From JBBIMS01 sp964531645 (GTDB taxonomy: Bacteria; Acidobacteriota; Aminicenantia; JBFLYD01; JBBIMS01): 64,000 nt of DNA. A program made the position numbers and the translations under genes. The notes beneath the pieces are model-generated. The model made no database searches. It worked only from the letters and a program-made list of their open reading frames with translations, and had not been told where the DNA came from. Below are positions 1-9,593 of the stretch, piece by piece. The stretch is taken from positions 124,001 to 188,000 of the forward strand of contig CAZHEF010000001.1 of assembly GCA_964531645.1 (NCBI GenBank). Reading direction: 5' to 3'. Position 1 is the stretch's first letter. Every line of letters begins with the position of its first letter.

Positions 1-33
1 ATTGAGGATATAATTGGAACTCTTGAAGTATAG
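1..33 (+). CDS. C-terminal end of an upstream gene, possibly dihydroorotate dehydrogenase
   Basis: The first 33 bases read in frame as ten residues (IEDIIGTLEV) followed by TAG, nine bases before the pyrF start. The ending resembles the C-terminus of class 1B dihydroorotate dehydrogenases, which often sit directly before pyrF. The fragment is too short to prove identity; the pyrD reading rests on context. Confidence 0.35.
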   Translation: MEDIIGTLEV

Positions 34-42
34 AGGTGAAAA

Positions 43-741
43 ATGGAAATATTAAAAAAAGTAATAGTTGCTCTTGATGTCGATGGGATGGAAGAAGTTA
101 AAAAATTTGTTAATTTATTATCCGGAATAGAGATATTTAAGATTGGTCCCAGATTATTTTTAAAATATGGAGCTGAAATCGTTAATTTTCTTCAAGAGAA
201 AGGAAAAGAAGCTTTTCTTGACTTAAAATTTCACGATATTCCCAACACAGTCTATCACTCTGTAAAGGAAGCAACAAAATTAGGAGTCTCAATGCTGACA
301 ATTCATGCCCTTGGTGGAAAGGAGATGATAAAGAGTGCCGTTAAAGGAGCGGAAGAGGAGAGCTTGAGATTAGGGATTGAAAGACCAAAAATAATGGGAG
401 TTACAATTCTTACAAGTATGGATGAAAAAAATGCAAAGGAGGTTGGATTCGGACATGAAATTGAAAAAATGGTAAAAAAGCTCACTCTCCTTGCCTTTGA
501 AAGTGGAGCGGATGGAGTAATAGCATCTCCAAGAGAGATAAAGATTATAAGAGAAGTGGCAGGAGAAAATTTCTTGATTGCAACTCCTGGAATAAGATTT
601 GAGGAAGGAAAAGATGACCAGAAAAGAACCCTCTCTCCATCAGAGGCTTTCAGTTTCGGAGCAAACTACATAATAATTGGAAGACCAATTCTAAATCAAC
701 CTCAACAAGTCGTTGAGGAGCTTCTGAAAATAAAAATTTAG
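43..741 (+). CDS. pyrF: orotidine 5'-phosphate decarboxylase
   Basis: Cytoplasmic TIM-barrel enzyme that decarboxylates OMP to UMP, the last step of de novo pyrimidine synthesis. The 232-residue length is normal for the family. The catalytic Asp-Lys-Asp tetrad segment is seen as DLKFHDIPNTV, with D60, K62 and D65, and a phosphate-binding end GRPI near residue 217. An AGAGGTG ribosome site lies just before the ATG. It follows the end of a probable pyrD by nine bases, so it is likely the last gene of a pyrimidine operon. It converges with the YIP1 gene only four bases downstream. Confidence 0.96.
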   Translation: MEILKKVIVALDVDGMEEVKKFVNLLSGIEIFKIGPRLFLKYGAEIVNFLQEKGKEAFLDLKFHDIPNTVYHSVKEATKLGVSMLTIHALGGKEMIKSAVKGAEEESLRLGIERPKIMGVTILTSMDEKNAKEVGFGHEIEKMVKKLTLLAFESGADGVIASPREIKIIREVAGENFLIATPGIRFEEGKDDQKRTLSPSEAFSFGANYIIIGRPILNQPQQVVEELLKIKI

Positions 742-745
742 AGAA

Positions 746-1336
746 TTAAAATGTTACTCCTGCTTTTCCTGCTACAAAAACTGCACCCGCAATGACGCCT
801 ACAACAAAATAAACAATAACATTAACTACAATCACAACAATTACATAACCAATTGCCTTATCCTTAGGAGTGTCCATAAGTTCAGGAAGACCTATGAAAA
901 GAAGATATAACCCGTAAATTACTGCTAAAAGAACAAGAATCCCAAGAAAAGGAATTATGTAAAGAATTCCAGCAACCCAGACTGGAGTCATCGAATAAAC
1001 AACCGCTTTGAAAGCATTTACAAAATTCTTCTGGGAGCCAAAACTTGGAGCAAGGGAATCAGCTATAAAAGCTGTAAGGGCAAGACCAGCAAGACCTAAG
1101 ACATACCAGAAGATTGCATAACCTAAGGCTGTTCCAATTGACCATCTGAAATGAACCCCTAAAACAGATGTTCCAACCAAAGCTTTCCCTATAAACTGAG
1201 CAATTGCAGGAATTGCTGCAAGGATTACAGCATATGAAAGATAAATATTCTGAACTGTTGTCTGCTCAGCTTTAATCTCAGCCCATGCTTCTTTTGGGCT
1301 TAAAATAATCTTCTTCACCCTTTCAACAATATTCAT
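746..1336 (-). CDS. YIP1 family integral membrane protein
   Basis: The 196-residue product has about five hydrophobic segments and the N-terminal signature of bacterial Yip1-domain proteins (short amphipathic start, then SPKEAWAEIK). These proteins sit in the inner membrane; their function in bacteria is not established. The ATG at 1336 is preferred over an in-frame GTG nine bases upstream, because the GTG overlaps the AGGAGTG ribosome site that serves the ATG at eight bases. Single gene, divergent from the broken propeller gene. Confidence 0.8.
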   Translation of the reverse strand: MNIVERVKKIILSPKEAWAEIKAEQTTVQNIYLSYAVILAAIPAIAQFIGKALVGTSVLGVHFRWSIGTALGYAIFWYVLGLAGLALTAFIADSLAPSFGSQKNFVNAFKAVVYSMTPVWVAGILYIIPFLGILVLLAVIYGLYLLFIGLPELMDTPKDKAIGYVIVVIVVNVIVYFVVGVIAGAVFVAGKAGVTF

Positions 1337-1465
1337 ATTTCTCACTCCTTTCTTTCATTAATCTTCTTAAGTGTAAAGTAAAAAATTCCTCCTGTCAAAT
1401 GAAATATGAAATTCAATTGAATTCATTGAAATAAAAATTTAAAATTATATAGTGGGAGGTGAAAT

Positions 1466-2487
1466 TTGAAGAGGCTTTTTTCTTCTTTTGTTTTATATTT
1501 GATAATTTTGTTCATACCTTTAGAGGGAAAGGATTTTATTCTGAAACTCGAAAAAGAATTTGAGGTTGACTACGGAGTTACTTCTTTTGACTATCACAAT
1601 GGAAAATTCTATCTTTCAAATTCTTTGCTGAACCAAATTGTAATTTGCAATGAAAAAGGTGAGGAAGTTGAGAAGAACAGGGGAAAGAAGGTGTTGGACC
1701 GGCTGAGTTCGGAATACAATCTCCGGGAGCACTCATTATTATAGGAGAAAAAATTTTTGTGAATGACCCAGTGAATTTCAGAATTCAAATTTTAGACCTT
1801 GAAGGAAATTTCTTAAAACAGATGAAATTCTGGAGTGAGATTCCTTTGATAACACTCGTGAAAATTTATCCAATTAACAATAAGATGATAGGGTTATACG
1901 GTTATTCCATGGAAACAAAAGAAAATGAGGCTAAAATGAATCACAAATTTATAATTTTAAATTTGGAAGATTGACAAAGAAAGCATGCGATCCTTCAACC
2001 CTTTTCAGGGATATTTTCCTCCTGTCATCGTAAAAAATATGATTTTTCAGGCAGACAGGGAAGATTTTATTGTTGGTGTTTATAATATGGAAGGGAAAAA
2101 GTTAAAAGATATAAAGAAAAAGGCGAAGAATATCCCTCTATCAGAGGACTTGAAAAAATATTTCTCGGAAATGGAAGAGTTTGAAATGGCAAAAAAACTT
2201 TCTCAAGGAATGGTTGATTTTTCTTTCCCCTCCCATCTTCCAATAATAAGAAGTATTCTTGCTATTGAAGATAATTTGATTGTTTTAACCTGGAAAGACT
2301 GGTATGAGGAAAATTTCAAAGGCAAGTGAAAGAAATTCACGTAGAAATATTCAATTTGAATGGAGAATATCTTGGAAAAGGAAAGACAAATTTTCTTCCT
2401 GATGAGGTCGTAATGGTAAAAGGGAAAAATGTTTTTATTCTCCATGAAGAAGAGAAAAGGAAAATATTAGAAGTAATGAGGTTGTAA
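1466..2487 (+). pseudogene. frameshifted 6-bladed beta-propeller protein
   Basis: A TTG start with good ribosome site (GGGAGGTG) and a signal peptide opens this gene, but the reading frame changes at least three times, near 1685, 1975 and 2325. Joined across frames it reads continuously: GVGPAEFGIQSPGALIIIGEKI, then VNDPVNFRIQILDLEGNFL, then a middle part, then VKEIHVEIFNLNGEYLGKG. This is the pattern of exported NHL-like six-bladed propeller proteins (G-x-G-P-x-E-F, then RI-x-x-x-D-x-x-G). Final stop at 2485-2487. Either a decayed gene or several homopolymer errors in assembly. Confidence 0.75.
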
Positions 2488-2620
2488 GTTTAAATGGGAA
2501 AGAAAGGCAAGGAAAGCAGCCTTGTAAAAGCTACTCAAAGTTTAAGGCTGAATGGAAAAGAAGAAAAAATCAAAATTAGCGTGCTGAAAGAAGCGAGCTC
2601 TGAGCTTTTAGCTTTTTAAA

Positions 2621-2706
2621 TGCCGGAGGAGGGAGTCGAACCCTCACGCTCCCGAAGGAGCCCAAGATTTTGAGTCTTGTGCGTCTGCCAATTTCGCCAC
2701 TCCGGC
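2621..2706 (-). tRNA. tRNA-Leu (anticodon CAA)
   Basis: On the minus strand a full cloverleaf starts GCCGGAG and closes with CTCCGGC plus discriminator A. The anticodon stem CAAGA/TCTTG holds a loop with CAA, and there is a long variable arm as expected for leucine. The 3' CCA is not encoded. Length 86. Confidence 0.97.
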
Positions 2707-2850
2707 ATCTTTTCAAATTTTATCATTTAGTGGTTATTTCTTCAATAGTTCGAATATAAACTTATGTAATGTACTATACGGTCGGGAAATTTAATCCAAT
2801 TTGCTGATTTTTGACTTTTGTTTCTTATATTTTTATAATAGTTTGGACTT

Positions 2851-3798
2851 ATGCGAAAATTTTTATTATATCTTCTATTCTTTGTCATTCTGATTGCTTT
2901 TTTTACTGATATTTATTTCTTTTTTTTTCTTTTTAATCGGAATCTTGAAGATGCAAATAGATTGAGGGAAGCATCCTTAGCCCTGAAAAATATTTCAACG
3001 AGTTCAACAAAAATATACAGTGGGCTTGATGTTTCCAATAGTATAGTTGAAATAAAGGAAAACAAAGATAAATTTGAAAGTTTTCTAATGAGAAGGAATT
3101 TAGCAGGGATCAATTTTGAAACTTTTTCTTCCCTCTGGAGGGAGACTAATGGCAATATTGCTACTCTGGTAAAGAATGAAAGGAGCTCAGGAGATTTCTT
3201 CAGAGCATATAGCGATATTAATAGCTCAATTTCCCCGATGGTTGAAAGGCTTGAAATAATTGAAAAACAATGCAGAAAAAAGGCAAAATTTTATATTTTT
3301 GTATTTGGCATAATTAATATTTTAATTATCATAAGTTTGTCTTTGTTTTTGGTTCTTCTGCAAAGGAAAAGATTCTCTGATTTCGAAAAGAAAAGATTGG
3401 CTGTTAAAAACCTTCTTGAAAATCTAAACAAAGAAGTGGAGGAAGTGGCTGATGAGATTGAAGAGATTTCTACAAAGACAATTAAACTTTCCCTCAGAAA
3501 AAGTGAAAATGGTTATTCCTTAATAACTTCATCCCTTGAAGAGATGAGAAAGAGGATAGATTCTTTTCTCGATGAGTCATTTGTAACTGAAGGAGAAGAT
3601 TCCAAAGGTAACCTTCAAAAACTTATAGATTCCCTTTCTTTATCCCTTAATAACATCATTGCAAATACAATTGTTGAGATGGAAAAATTCAAAGAGACTG
3701 AGAAGAGTATTGAAAAGATAAGTGGAAAACTTTCTTTTTTGAAAAAGAAAGTGGCTGAAATATCCTTATCTATTAGAAACAAAGAAAAAGAGTTGTAA
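2851..3798 (+). CDS. membrane protein with periplasmic helical domain and cytoplasmic coiled coil
   Basis: 315 residues with transmembrane segments at about 5-27 and 147-170, an extracytoplasmic helical stretch between them, and a highly charged coiled-coil tail to the C-terminus. The layout is that of a methyl-accepting or sensor protein, but no HAMP, kinase or chemoreceptor hairpin motif can be seen, so the function is unknown. Its stop codon directly abuts the stop of the convergent S9 peptidase gene, with no base between them. Confidence 0.65.
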   Translation: MRKFLLYLLFFVILIAFFTDIYFFFFLFNRNLEDANRLREASLALKNISTSSTKIYSGLDVSNSIVEIKENKDKFESFLMRRNLAGINFETFSSLWRETNGNIATLVKNERSSGDFFRAYSDINSSISPMVERLEIIEKQCRKKAKFYIFVFGIINILIIISLSLFLVLLQRKRFSDFEKKRLAVKNLLENLNKEVEEVADEIEEISTKTIKLSLRKSENGYSLITSSLEEMRKRIDSFLDESFVTEGEDSKGNLQKLIDSLSLSLNNIIANTIVEMEKFKETEKSIEKISGKLSFLKKKVAEISLSIRNKEKEL

Positions 3799-5754
3799 CT
3801 ATTTTTTCAAAACCCATTTTTCCAGCCATTCCAGCTCTTTTTTCATTTTGTATAATTGATGTTTTGGTTCTCTCAATCCATGGGGCTCTCTTGGAAATAT
3901 TACAAGTTCTGTTTCAACCCCATTTTTCAAAAGTCCCATGTGGAGTTCTTTACTCTGGGGTAAAGGAACCCTCTCGTCTTCCTCTCCACACAAAATTAAA
4001 GTAGGAGTCTTAACATTTTTTACATATAGTATAGGAGAATATTTAAGATATAAAGCAACTTTATTCCATGGCTTATCCAGGAAATAGAATTCTCTTGTAT
4101 ACTGAATATCTGTCTGAGCATACATGGAAATCCAGTTGGCAGTTCCTGCTCCAGAGCATGCTCCTTTGAATAAATCGGGATAGTGAGTAATAAGCCAGTT
4201 GGTCATGTGTCCACCCGCACTCCATCCCATAACACCAAGTCTCTCTTTATCCACAAATCCTTCTTTTATAAGGGATTCAATTCCTGAAACAATGTCATCT
4301 ATGCTCCTGTCAAAGTATCTTCCTGCAATCTCTTTCATAAAAGTTTCCCCATATCCTGTTGAGCCTCTATAATTAGGCTGAAAAACAACCCATCCTCTTC
4401 CAGTAAAGACATGGGAGTAAATAGAGATCTCCGATGGGAAAGAGAGCATATAAGCGGAAGCAGGTCCTCCGTGAAGTTGAACAATAAGGGGATATTTTTT
4501 GCCCTTCTCAAAATCATGGGGTAACCCTAAAACGCCCTCAACAATTTTACCATCCTTGCTTTTCCATCTATAGGGCTTGAACTCGCCGAGATAGAACACA
4601 TCCATTTGAGGATTTAAATCTACTAATTTTACAGGCTTAAAATCATCTATTGATGTAATATAGATTGAAGGAGGAGATTTCGTATCTGTGAAAGTGCAAA
4701 CAATTTTATTTTCATTTTTTATGATTATGGAATTTTTGAATACACCCTCTTCCTTTGAAATGGGAGAGATTGTATTCTTATTTAAATCCAGTTTGTAGAA
4801 ATTAGCTGTTACTCCAATATTACCTGTGAAAACAATTGTGTCGTTGGTAAACCATTCATAGGAGGAAACCTCTCCAACAAACGAAGAGGATACCGGTCTT
4901 ACTTTCATATCTTTCAGGTTTAATAAAAACAGCTTGGAGGAACCAGGAGTTCTAAGATTCAAATCAGATGATGAAACAAAAGATATAAATGCACGGTCTG
5001 GAGAGAAGTTAAATGACCTCTCGGAAGCCATATTGTTTGTCAATCTTTTTGGTTCTCCGCCATCAATAGAGATTAAGTAAAGCTCGCTAAATATTAAATC
5101 GTCAACCCTGGGAGATGGCGAAGCAGAATAAAGTATCTCTTTAGCGTCAGGAGAAATTTGGAATTGGGAGACATGGAAATTTCCATTTGTTAATTTTTTA
5201 TTTTCTTTTCCGTCAATTGAGATTTTCCAGATATGGGAATTTTTTAAATTTTTAAAGAGAGAATACGCATCGTCCTTCTCTTTGAGCTTCTTTTCCTCTC
5301 CTTCCGTTTTTGGATCCTTCATAAGATAGACAATGTGTTTAGAATCGGATACCCATTCAAAACTTTCAACTCCAGTGGGAGAATCTGTTAGCTTCCATGG
5401 CTCTCCCATATCTGTTCTCATAATATAAATTTGATTTTTCCCGTCCCTGTTGGAGATAAAAGCTATTAGCTTCCCATCGGGAGACCATCTTGGAGAAGTA
5501 TCCTGTTTTGGAGATTGGGTTAATTTTGAAAGGGAGCCATTTTCAATGTTGAGGAGCCAGATATCTGTGTTATACTCGTTTTCTTTTAAATTGCATTCCC
5601 TAACAGTAAAAAGAACCTTTTTCCCATCTGGAGATAAATTTAAATCTGAAATCCCTTTTATCCCGATTATATCTTCTGGCTCCATAACTCTTTTTTCTGT
5701 ATATAAGGGCATAATAATTATCAAAAAGGAGATTAAAAACAAAAATCTCTTCAT
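3799..5754 (-). CDS. exported S9 family peptidase (acylaminoacyl/dipeptidyl peptidase type)
   Basis: Secreted serine peptidase of the prolyl oligopeptidase clan. A signal peptide (MKRFLFLISFLIIIMPLYT) is followed by WD40-like propeller repeats (SPDGKKVLF, SPDGKLIAF) and a C-terminal alpha/beta-hydrolase domain. The catalytic triad is visible: Ser512 in GWSAGG, Asp593 in GEEDERVP and His625 in EPHGL. Start chosen at 5754: an in-frame ATG twelve bases upstream lies in ATGGAGGT, which is the ribosome site for the internal ATG. Divergent from the epimerase gene. Likely releases dipeptides in the periplasm. Confidence 0.93.
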   Translation of the reverse strand: MKRFLFLISFLIIIMPLYTEKRVMEPEDIIGIKGISDLNLSPDGKKVLFTVRECNLKENEYNTDIWLLNIENGSLSKLTQSPKQDTSPRWSPDGKLIAFISNRDGKNQIYIMRTDMGEPWKLTDSPTGVESFEWVSDSKHIVYLMKDPKTEGEEKKLKEKDDAYSLFKNLKNSHIWKISIDGKENKKLTNGNFHVSQFQISPDAKEILYSASPSPRVDDLIFSELYLISIDGGEPKRLTNNMASERSFNFSPDRAFISFVSSSDLNLRTPGSSKLFLLNLKDMKVRPVSSSFVGEVSSYEWFTNDTIVFTGNIGVTANFYKLDLNKNTISPISKEEGVFKNSIIIKNENKIVCTFTDTKSPPSIYITSIDDFKPVKLVDLNPQMDVFYLGEFKPYRWKSKDGKIVEGVLGLPHDFEKGKKYPLIVQLHGGPASAYMLSFPSEISIYSHVFTGRGWVVFQPNYRGSTGYGETFMKEIAGRYFDRSIDDIVSGIESLIKEGFVDKERLGVMGWSAGGHMTNWLITHYPDLFKGACSGAGTANWISMYAQTDIQYTREFYFLDKPWNKVALYLKYSPILYVKNVKTPTLILCGEEDERVPLPQSKELHMGLLKNGVETELVIFPREPHGLREPKHQLYKMKKELEWLEKWVLKK

Positions 5755-5799
5755 ACTTACCTCCATTTTTAAATACTATTTTAAGACAAAATTGTTTAA

Positions 5800-5835
5800 T
5801 TTAAAATGTTTATTAAAAAGCTTATAATTATTTAA
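5800..5835 (+). promoter_or_regulatory. candidate promoter giving a leaderless epimerase mRNA
   Basis: A perfect -10 box TATAAT lies at 5823-5828, only six bases before the ATG at 5835, with a weak TTTAAA at the -35 distance (5800-5805). Transcription would begin at or next to the start codon, and there is no Shine-Dalgarno sequence. A leaderless message is inferred. Confidence 0.45.
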
Positions 5836-6812
5836 TGAAGGCTTTTCTGCTCGGCTCAACAGGACTAATAGGGAATCACACAGCAAGGGAACTCTTGAAT
5901 AATGGATATGAAGTCAGGGCTCTTGTAAGAAAAGAAACCAAAAGAGAACTTCTCCAAGGGCTAAATCTTGAGATATTTGAAGGGGATATAAACGAAAAGG
6001 AGTCCTTAGTATCAGGGATGAAAGATTGCGATATAGTTGTCCATTGCGCCGCTTATTACCCTAAATTTTCTATCAGAAAAGAAGTTGAAACAGAGAATGC
6101 CTTAAAGGAAATTCGGAATGTGATGGAAGCATGTGTTGAATCTGGAGTGAAAAAGATGCTTTATGTAAGCTCAGTTGGAACAATCTGGAAGGATAAAAAT
6201 GGTATAGGAAGGGAGAGCATACCCTTTGATTTTGATAGGATAAAAGGTGTATATCACAGAATAAAATTTTTGTTGGAAGAGGAGACAAAAAGATATTCAG
6301 AAAAGGGGATTGAGATTATAATCGTGAATCCAACTTTATGCATTGGAGAATATGAAACAAAGCCAATCCAGTTTTGTTTAATCCCAAGGGTTCTAAAAAT
6401 TTTACCCTTTTATACTGATGGAAAGATGAATGCTGTAGATGTAAGGGATGTTGCAAAGGGGATAGTTCTTGCCATGGAAAGAGGGAAAAACTTAGAAAGA
6501 TATATTCTCGGAGGAGAAAATCTTACTGTGAAAGAATTCTTAAAAAAAATTGCAAAAATTGCAAAGGCTCCACCTCCCAAAATAAAAATCCCCTGGTGGG
6601 TTTCCCTTTACGGAGCATACATATCAGAGTTTTTATCCTATTATATTCTTAAAAATTATCCCTCAATTCCTCTGAGCGGTATACACATGGCTAAATACAG
6701 CTTCTTTGTGAACACAGAGAAAGCGGAAAATGAACTTGGATTCAAACTTTCTCCCATTGATGATTCAATTAAAAGAGCACTGGACTGGTTTAAGAAGATT
6801 GGCTATATTTAA
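5835..6812 (+). CDS. NAD-dependent epimerase/dehydratase (extended SDR)
   Basis: 325-residue extended short-chain dehydrogenase/reductase. The Rossmann motif GSTGLIG is at residues 7-13, and the catalytic Tyr140 and Lys144 are in YHRIK. It resembles the dihydroflavonol-reductase/HpnA-like branch of sugar or sterol epimerases; the substrate cannot be told from sequence. The coaE start codon follows its stop without a gap, so the two are co-transcribed. Confidence 0.85.
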   Translation: MKAFLLGSTGLIGNHTARELLNNGYEVRALVRKETKRELLQGLNLEIFEGDINEKESLVSGMKDCDIVVHCAAYYPKFSIRKEVETENALKEIRNVMEACVESGVKKMLYVSSVGTIWKDKNGIGRESIPFDFDRIKGVYHRIKFLLEEETKRYSEKGIEIIIVNPTLCIGEYETKPIQFCLIPRVLKILPFYTDGKMNAVDVRDVAKGIVLAMERGKNLERYILGGENLTVKEFLKKIAKIAKAPPPKIKIPWWVSLYGAYISEFLSYYILKNYPSIPLSGIHMAKYSFFVNTEKAENELGFKLSPIDDSIKRALDWFKKIGYI

Positions 6813-7445
6813 ATGAAGGTTTTAAAGGTTGCCCTTACAGGTGGAATTGCAACGGGTAAATCTGTAATTTCTGAATATCTAAAGAAAAAAGGTTGTTATG
6901 TCTGTCATTCAGACCTTTTAGCCCATGAATTAATGGAACCCGGAAATTTTGCCTGGGAAAAGATTGTTGAACATTTCGGAAAATCAATAATTTTGGCTGA
7001 TGGAAAAATTGACAGAAAAAAGTTAGGAGATATTGTCTTTAATTCAGAAGAGGAAAGAAAATTTCTCAACAATTTGATGCATCCCCTTGTTCTGGAAAGG
7101 AAGAAAAAGATTGTTGAGGAGCTTGAGAGGACAGAAAAGGGAAAGATTTTTGTCTCTGAAGCAGCTCTAACCATAGAGGCTGGTTTTCACAGTTTTTACC
7201 ATAGAGTAATTGTTGCCCATGCACCTCTTGAAATTAGATTAAAAAGATTGATGGAAAGGGATGGAATTGGACCGGAACTCGCTTTGAAAAAAATAAACTC
7301 TCAACTTCCCAACGAAGAAAAATTAAAATATGCCCATTACATAATTGATACATCGGGAAAGATAAAAGAAACATTGAAATGGACAAAAAGAGTTTTTAAG
7401 AGGCTTTTAGAAGATTGGGAAAAGTTGAATAACGAAGAATTGTGA
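6813..7445 (+). CDS. coaE: dephospho-CoA kinase
   Basis: Phosphorylates dephospho-CoA at the 3' hydroxyl, the last step of coenzyme A synthesis. The P-loop GGIATGKS is at residues 10-17, followed by the CoaE pattern H-S-D-x-x-A-H and a lid segment RLMERDG. 210 residues, normal length. ATG immediately follows the upstream TAA, which implies translational coupling. Confidence 0.95.
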   Translation: MKVLKVALTGGIATGKSVISEYLKKKGCYVCHSDLLAHELMEPGNFAWEKIVEHFGKSIILADGKIDRKKLGDIVFNSEEERKFLNNLMHPLVLERKKKIVEELERTEKGKIFVSEAALTIEAGFHSFYHRVIVAHAPLEIRLKRLMERDGIGPELALKKINSQLPNEEKLKYAHYIIDTSGKIKETLKWTKRVFKRLLEDWEKLNNEEL

Positions 7446-7484
7446 GCGGGTTTCGAAAGAAATTCTGAAAGTCTAAAAATAGTT

Positions 7485-8807
7485 TCATCTTTCAGGAGCT
7501 GTCTCCTCTACAATTTCAATTGCTCTTTCAAAATTGCCTGTTTTAGCTATCTCATTCACAACAATAAAAACAGCATTTCCACGCATATCCTCATCAATTA
7601 TTTTGTTTGCAATCTCTAAGGCTTGATCAAATTTACCGGCTTTAGCCATATCTTCTATAATGTATCTTAATGTCCAGAATCGCTCTTTATAGTCTGATAT
7701 ACTCTTTGCAAGCTTAAAAGCCATCTCAAATTCACCCACATCAGCCATATCCATCCAATGTACCTGAGCTTATCAAATCGTTTTTCTGAGTCCAGTATTC
7801 TTTGAGCAGTTTCAATGGCTTTATTAAATAGAAGATGCTTCCTGTCTATTTCCTCTCATTGCCATGTTTTTAGCAATTGAAGTGAGGGCATTAATAAGAA
7901 AACTTTCATCCCTTATCCTGTGACAAATTTCAAGAGCCTTATGAAACTCTCCCCTCTTTGCAAGCCAGGGGGGAGTTTTAATACCTTCAACAAGTTCAAG
8001 AGCCTTATCAAAGTAACCAGTAAAGGGCAGAATAGCTACTATCTTCTTCCATGCTTAGAACAATCTCAGTTGCTTTTTCAAAGTTTCCTGCCTTTGCAAG
8101 TTTTTTTACTATTTCAGCGATCGCCCTATCGCATCTTTTTTTATCAGACATTTTTGAGGTTAATTCAATGGCTTGTTCAAATCTATCCCTTTCACAAGGG
8201 AAAAAGCAATTGAACAAAGGATGGAGTATTGGAAATCTGGATCACTAACCTTTTGAGAAACCTCAAAAGCCTCTCTAAATTTCCCTTTCTCAACCATAAT
8301 TTCTGCAATGGTCTCAAAAAGACTTTAACGGGTATCTTCTTTAGGGATTTTCTTCGCAATTTCAAGATCATGCTTGAAAAAAACCGCTTTCAGCCAATTC
8401 CCTCACAATATAATATCGGGCACATTTACATTCTTCAGACTCTCCTTATTTAACCATCTTCTCTATAATAGATTTAAATGCCCCATAGTTATACTCCTCA
8501 TCAGTTATTTTAAGGGAAAGTTCAATGGCTTCATTAAATTTTCCTTTTTCAGCCATATAAGATGCAATTGTATAGAATGCGGAAGAGCGGGAATAATTCG
8601 GCAATGCAGGAGCCGCCATAGATAAAACTTCTTCAGGTTCTTCTTTCTCAACTTCCCCTGAAACATCTATCGGAATAAGCTCCTTAAGGGATTTATTAGT
8701 ATGTCGGTAATAATATCCTATGCTAATTAAGACTATTCCTACTGTGAAAAGAACAATAAAAAATATTAACCTTATTTTCTTCTTGTGTAGAAACTTAACC
8801 CTTTCAT
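7485..8807 (-). pseudogene. shattered membrane-anchored helical-repeat protein
   Basis: On the minus strand an ATG at 8807 with ribosome site GGAG is followed, one frame off, by a transmembrane segment (RLIFFIVLFTVGIVLISIGY) and then by many copies of a roughly 32-residue two-helix repeat of the form MAEKGKFNEAIELSLKITDEE. The reading frame is interrupted many times (for example near 8800, 8455, 8220, 8005 and 7760), yet repeat-like sequence continues to a stop at 7485. The longest intact pieces are 7485-7754 and 8008-8217. This is a strongly decayed TPR-like solenoid gene; its function is unknown. Confidence 0.75.
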
Positions 8808-8925
8808 TCCTTCAATCTCCCTTTTCAAATATATGTAAGATTTTTTATGATGTAAAATCAACTTTTCTTTTTAACTAATATATAAACTACGGTTAGAAAA
8901 ATAAAAATGGGTGAAAACCAAATAG

Positions 8926-8960
8926 CTTACAGCTGTTAGTTCATAGCTGTCAGCTAATAT
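8926..8960. repeat. short AGCTGT-rich repeat patch
   Basis: Imperfect copies of AGCTGTTAG/AGCTGTCAGC sit just upstream of the tRNA-Val promoter. Similar words recur at 9231-9257 and near 11996-12022, always in non-coding or decayed sequence. They may be remains of a short dispersed repeat. Confidence 0.35.
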
Positions 8961-8988
8961 TGACAATTTTGTAGTATTGGATTATTTT
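8960..8988 (+). promoter_or_regulatory. sigma70-type promoter of tRNA-Val
   Basis: TTGACA at 8960-8965, a 17-base spacer and TATTTT at 8983-8988 place transcription start just before the tRNA at 9000. Confidence 0.65.
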
Positions 8989-8999
8989 ATTAATTGTTT

Positions 9000-9074
9000 G
9001 GGCGGTTAGCTCAGCGGTAGAGCACTGGTCTTACACGCCGGGGGTCAGAGGTTCAAATCCTCTACCGCCCACCA
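9000..9074 (+). tRNA. tRNA-Val (anticodon TAC)
   Basis: Acceptor GGGCGGT pairs with ACCGCCC, with D arm AGCTCAGCGGTAGAGC, anticodon loop CTTACAC and T arm AGAGGTTCAAATCCTCT. The 3' CCA is encoded at 9072-9074. Confidence 0.97.
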
Positions 9075-9080
9075 TGATAT

Positions 9081-9260
9081 TTATTTAAAGGGTGCTCTTT
9101 TATAATAGGTTGGTTCCTCTAAAAATCCGATCATAATATCCACTTTTATTTCGTCTTCCCATAGGGGAAAGGATTGATGTGAGAGGGAGTAAAAATAAGG
9201 AAAAGGTTTGCTCCTTTGAACCAAAATAGCTTTAGCTAGGAGCTGTTCGCTGTTAACCAT
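9081..9260 (-). other. 59-codon open frame, possible gene remnant
   Basis: The 320-base gap between tRNA-Val and the antitoxin holds an open minus-strand frame of 59 residues, with FPLWEDEIKVDIMIGFLEEP near its middle. It looks like a coding remnant but resembles no family I recognise. It has no clear ribosome site, and its 5' part overlaps an AGCTGT-rich repeat patch. Confidence 0.25.
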
Positions 9261-9395
9261 TCTGGGGAGAGTATTTTGGAAAAACTAACCTGATATATTT
9301 TTATTCCTTGAAGAAAATTTATGGTGTAATGTAGCTTGTGTTCTTGATTACTTTATAATTTATTAAATAATATATAAATTTGGAAGGAGGAATAA

Positions 9396-9593
9396 ATGTC
9401 TAAAGCACAAGCAAAATTAACACCCGTTGAAATTATAAGAGCGATTGAGAATCTTACTCCTGATGAGTTGGAGACTTTATTTATAATGCTTGATAGAGAG
9501 CTTGCTGGCGAGCTTCTGCTCAGGAGAGAGGAGGCAAAAGAAGAATTTAGAAAGGATGAGCTTCGGACAAAAGAAGAGATTTTTAAAGATTGA
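9396..9593 (+). CDS. small antitoxin-like protein paired with a RelE remnant
   Basis: 65 residues, strongly charged and helical, with a good ribosome site (GGAGG) at seven bases. Composition and position match antitoxins of RelE/ParE modules: the gene ends by overlapping the TTG start of a broken RelE-like toxin gene. No DNA-binding fold can be assigned by eye. The antitoxin is intact while its toxin is not. Confidence 0.6.
   Translation: MSKAQAKLTPVEIIRAIENLTPDELETLFIMLDRELAGELLLRREEAKEEFRKDELRTKEEIFKD

Noticed and set aside
5450..5827. Plus-strand frame of 125 codons overlapping the S9 gene start
   Set aside because: Mostly antisense to the propeller domain and its end runs through the divergent promoter region; no ribosome site or family resemblance.
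8960..9395. tRNA-Val as an integration site for a genomic island reaching the broken toxin module
   Set aside because: No integrase gene and no repeat of the tRNA 3' end were seen downstream within the window.
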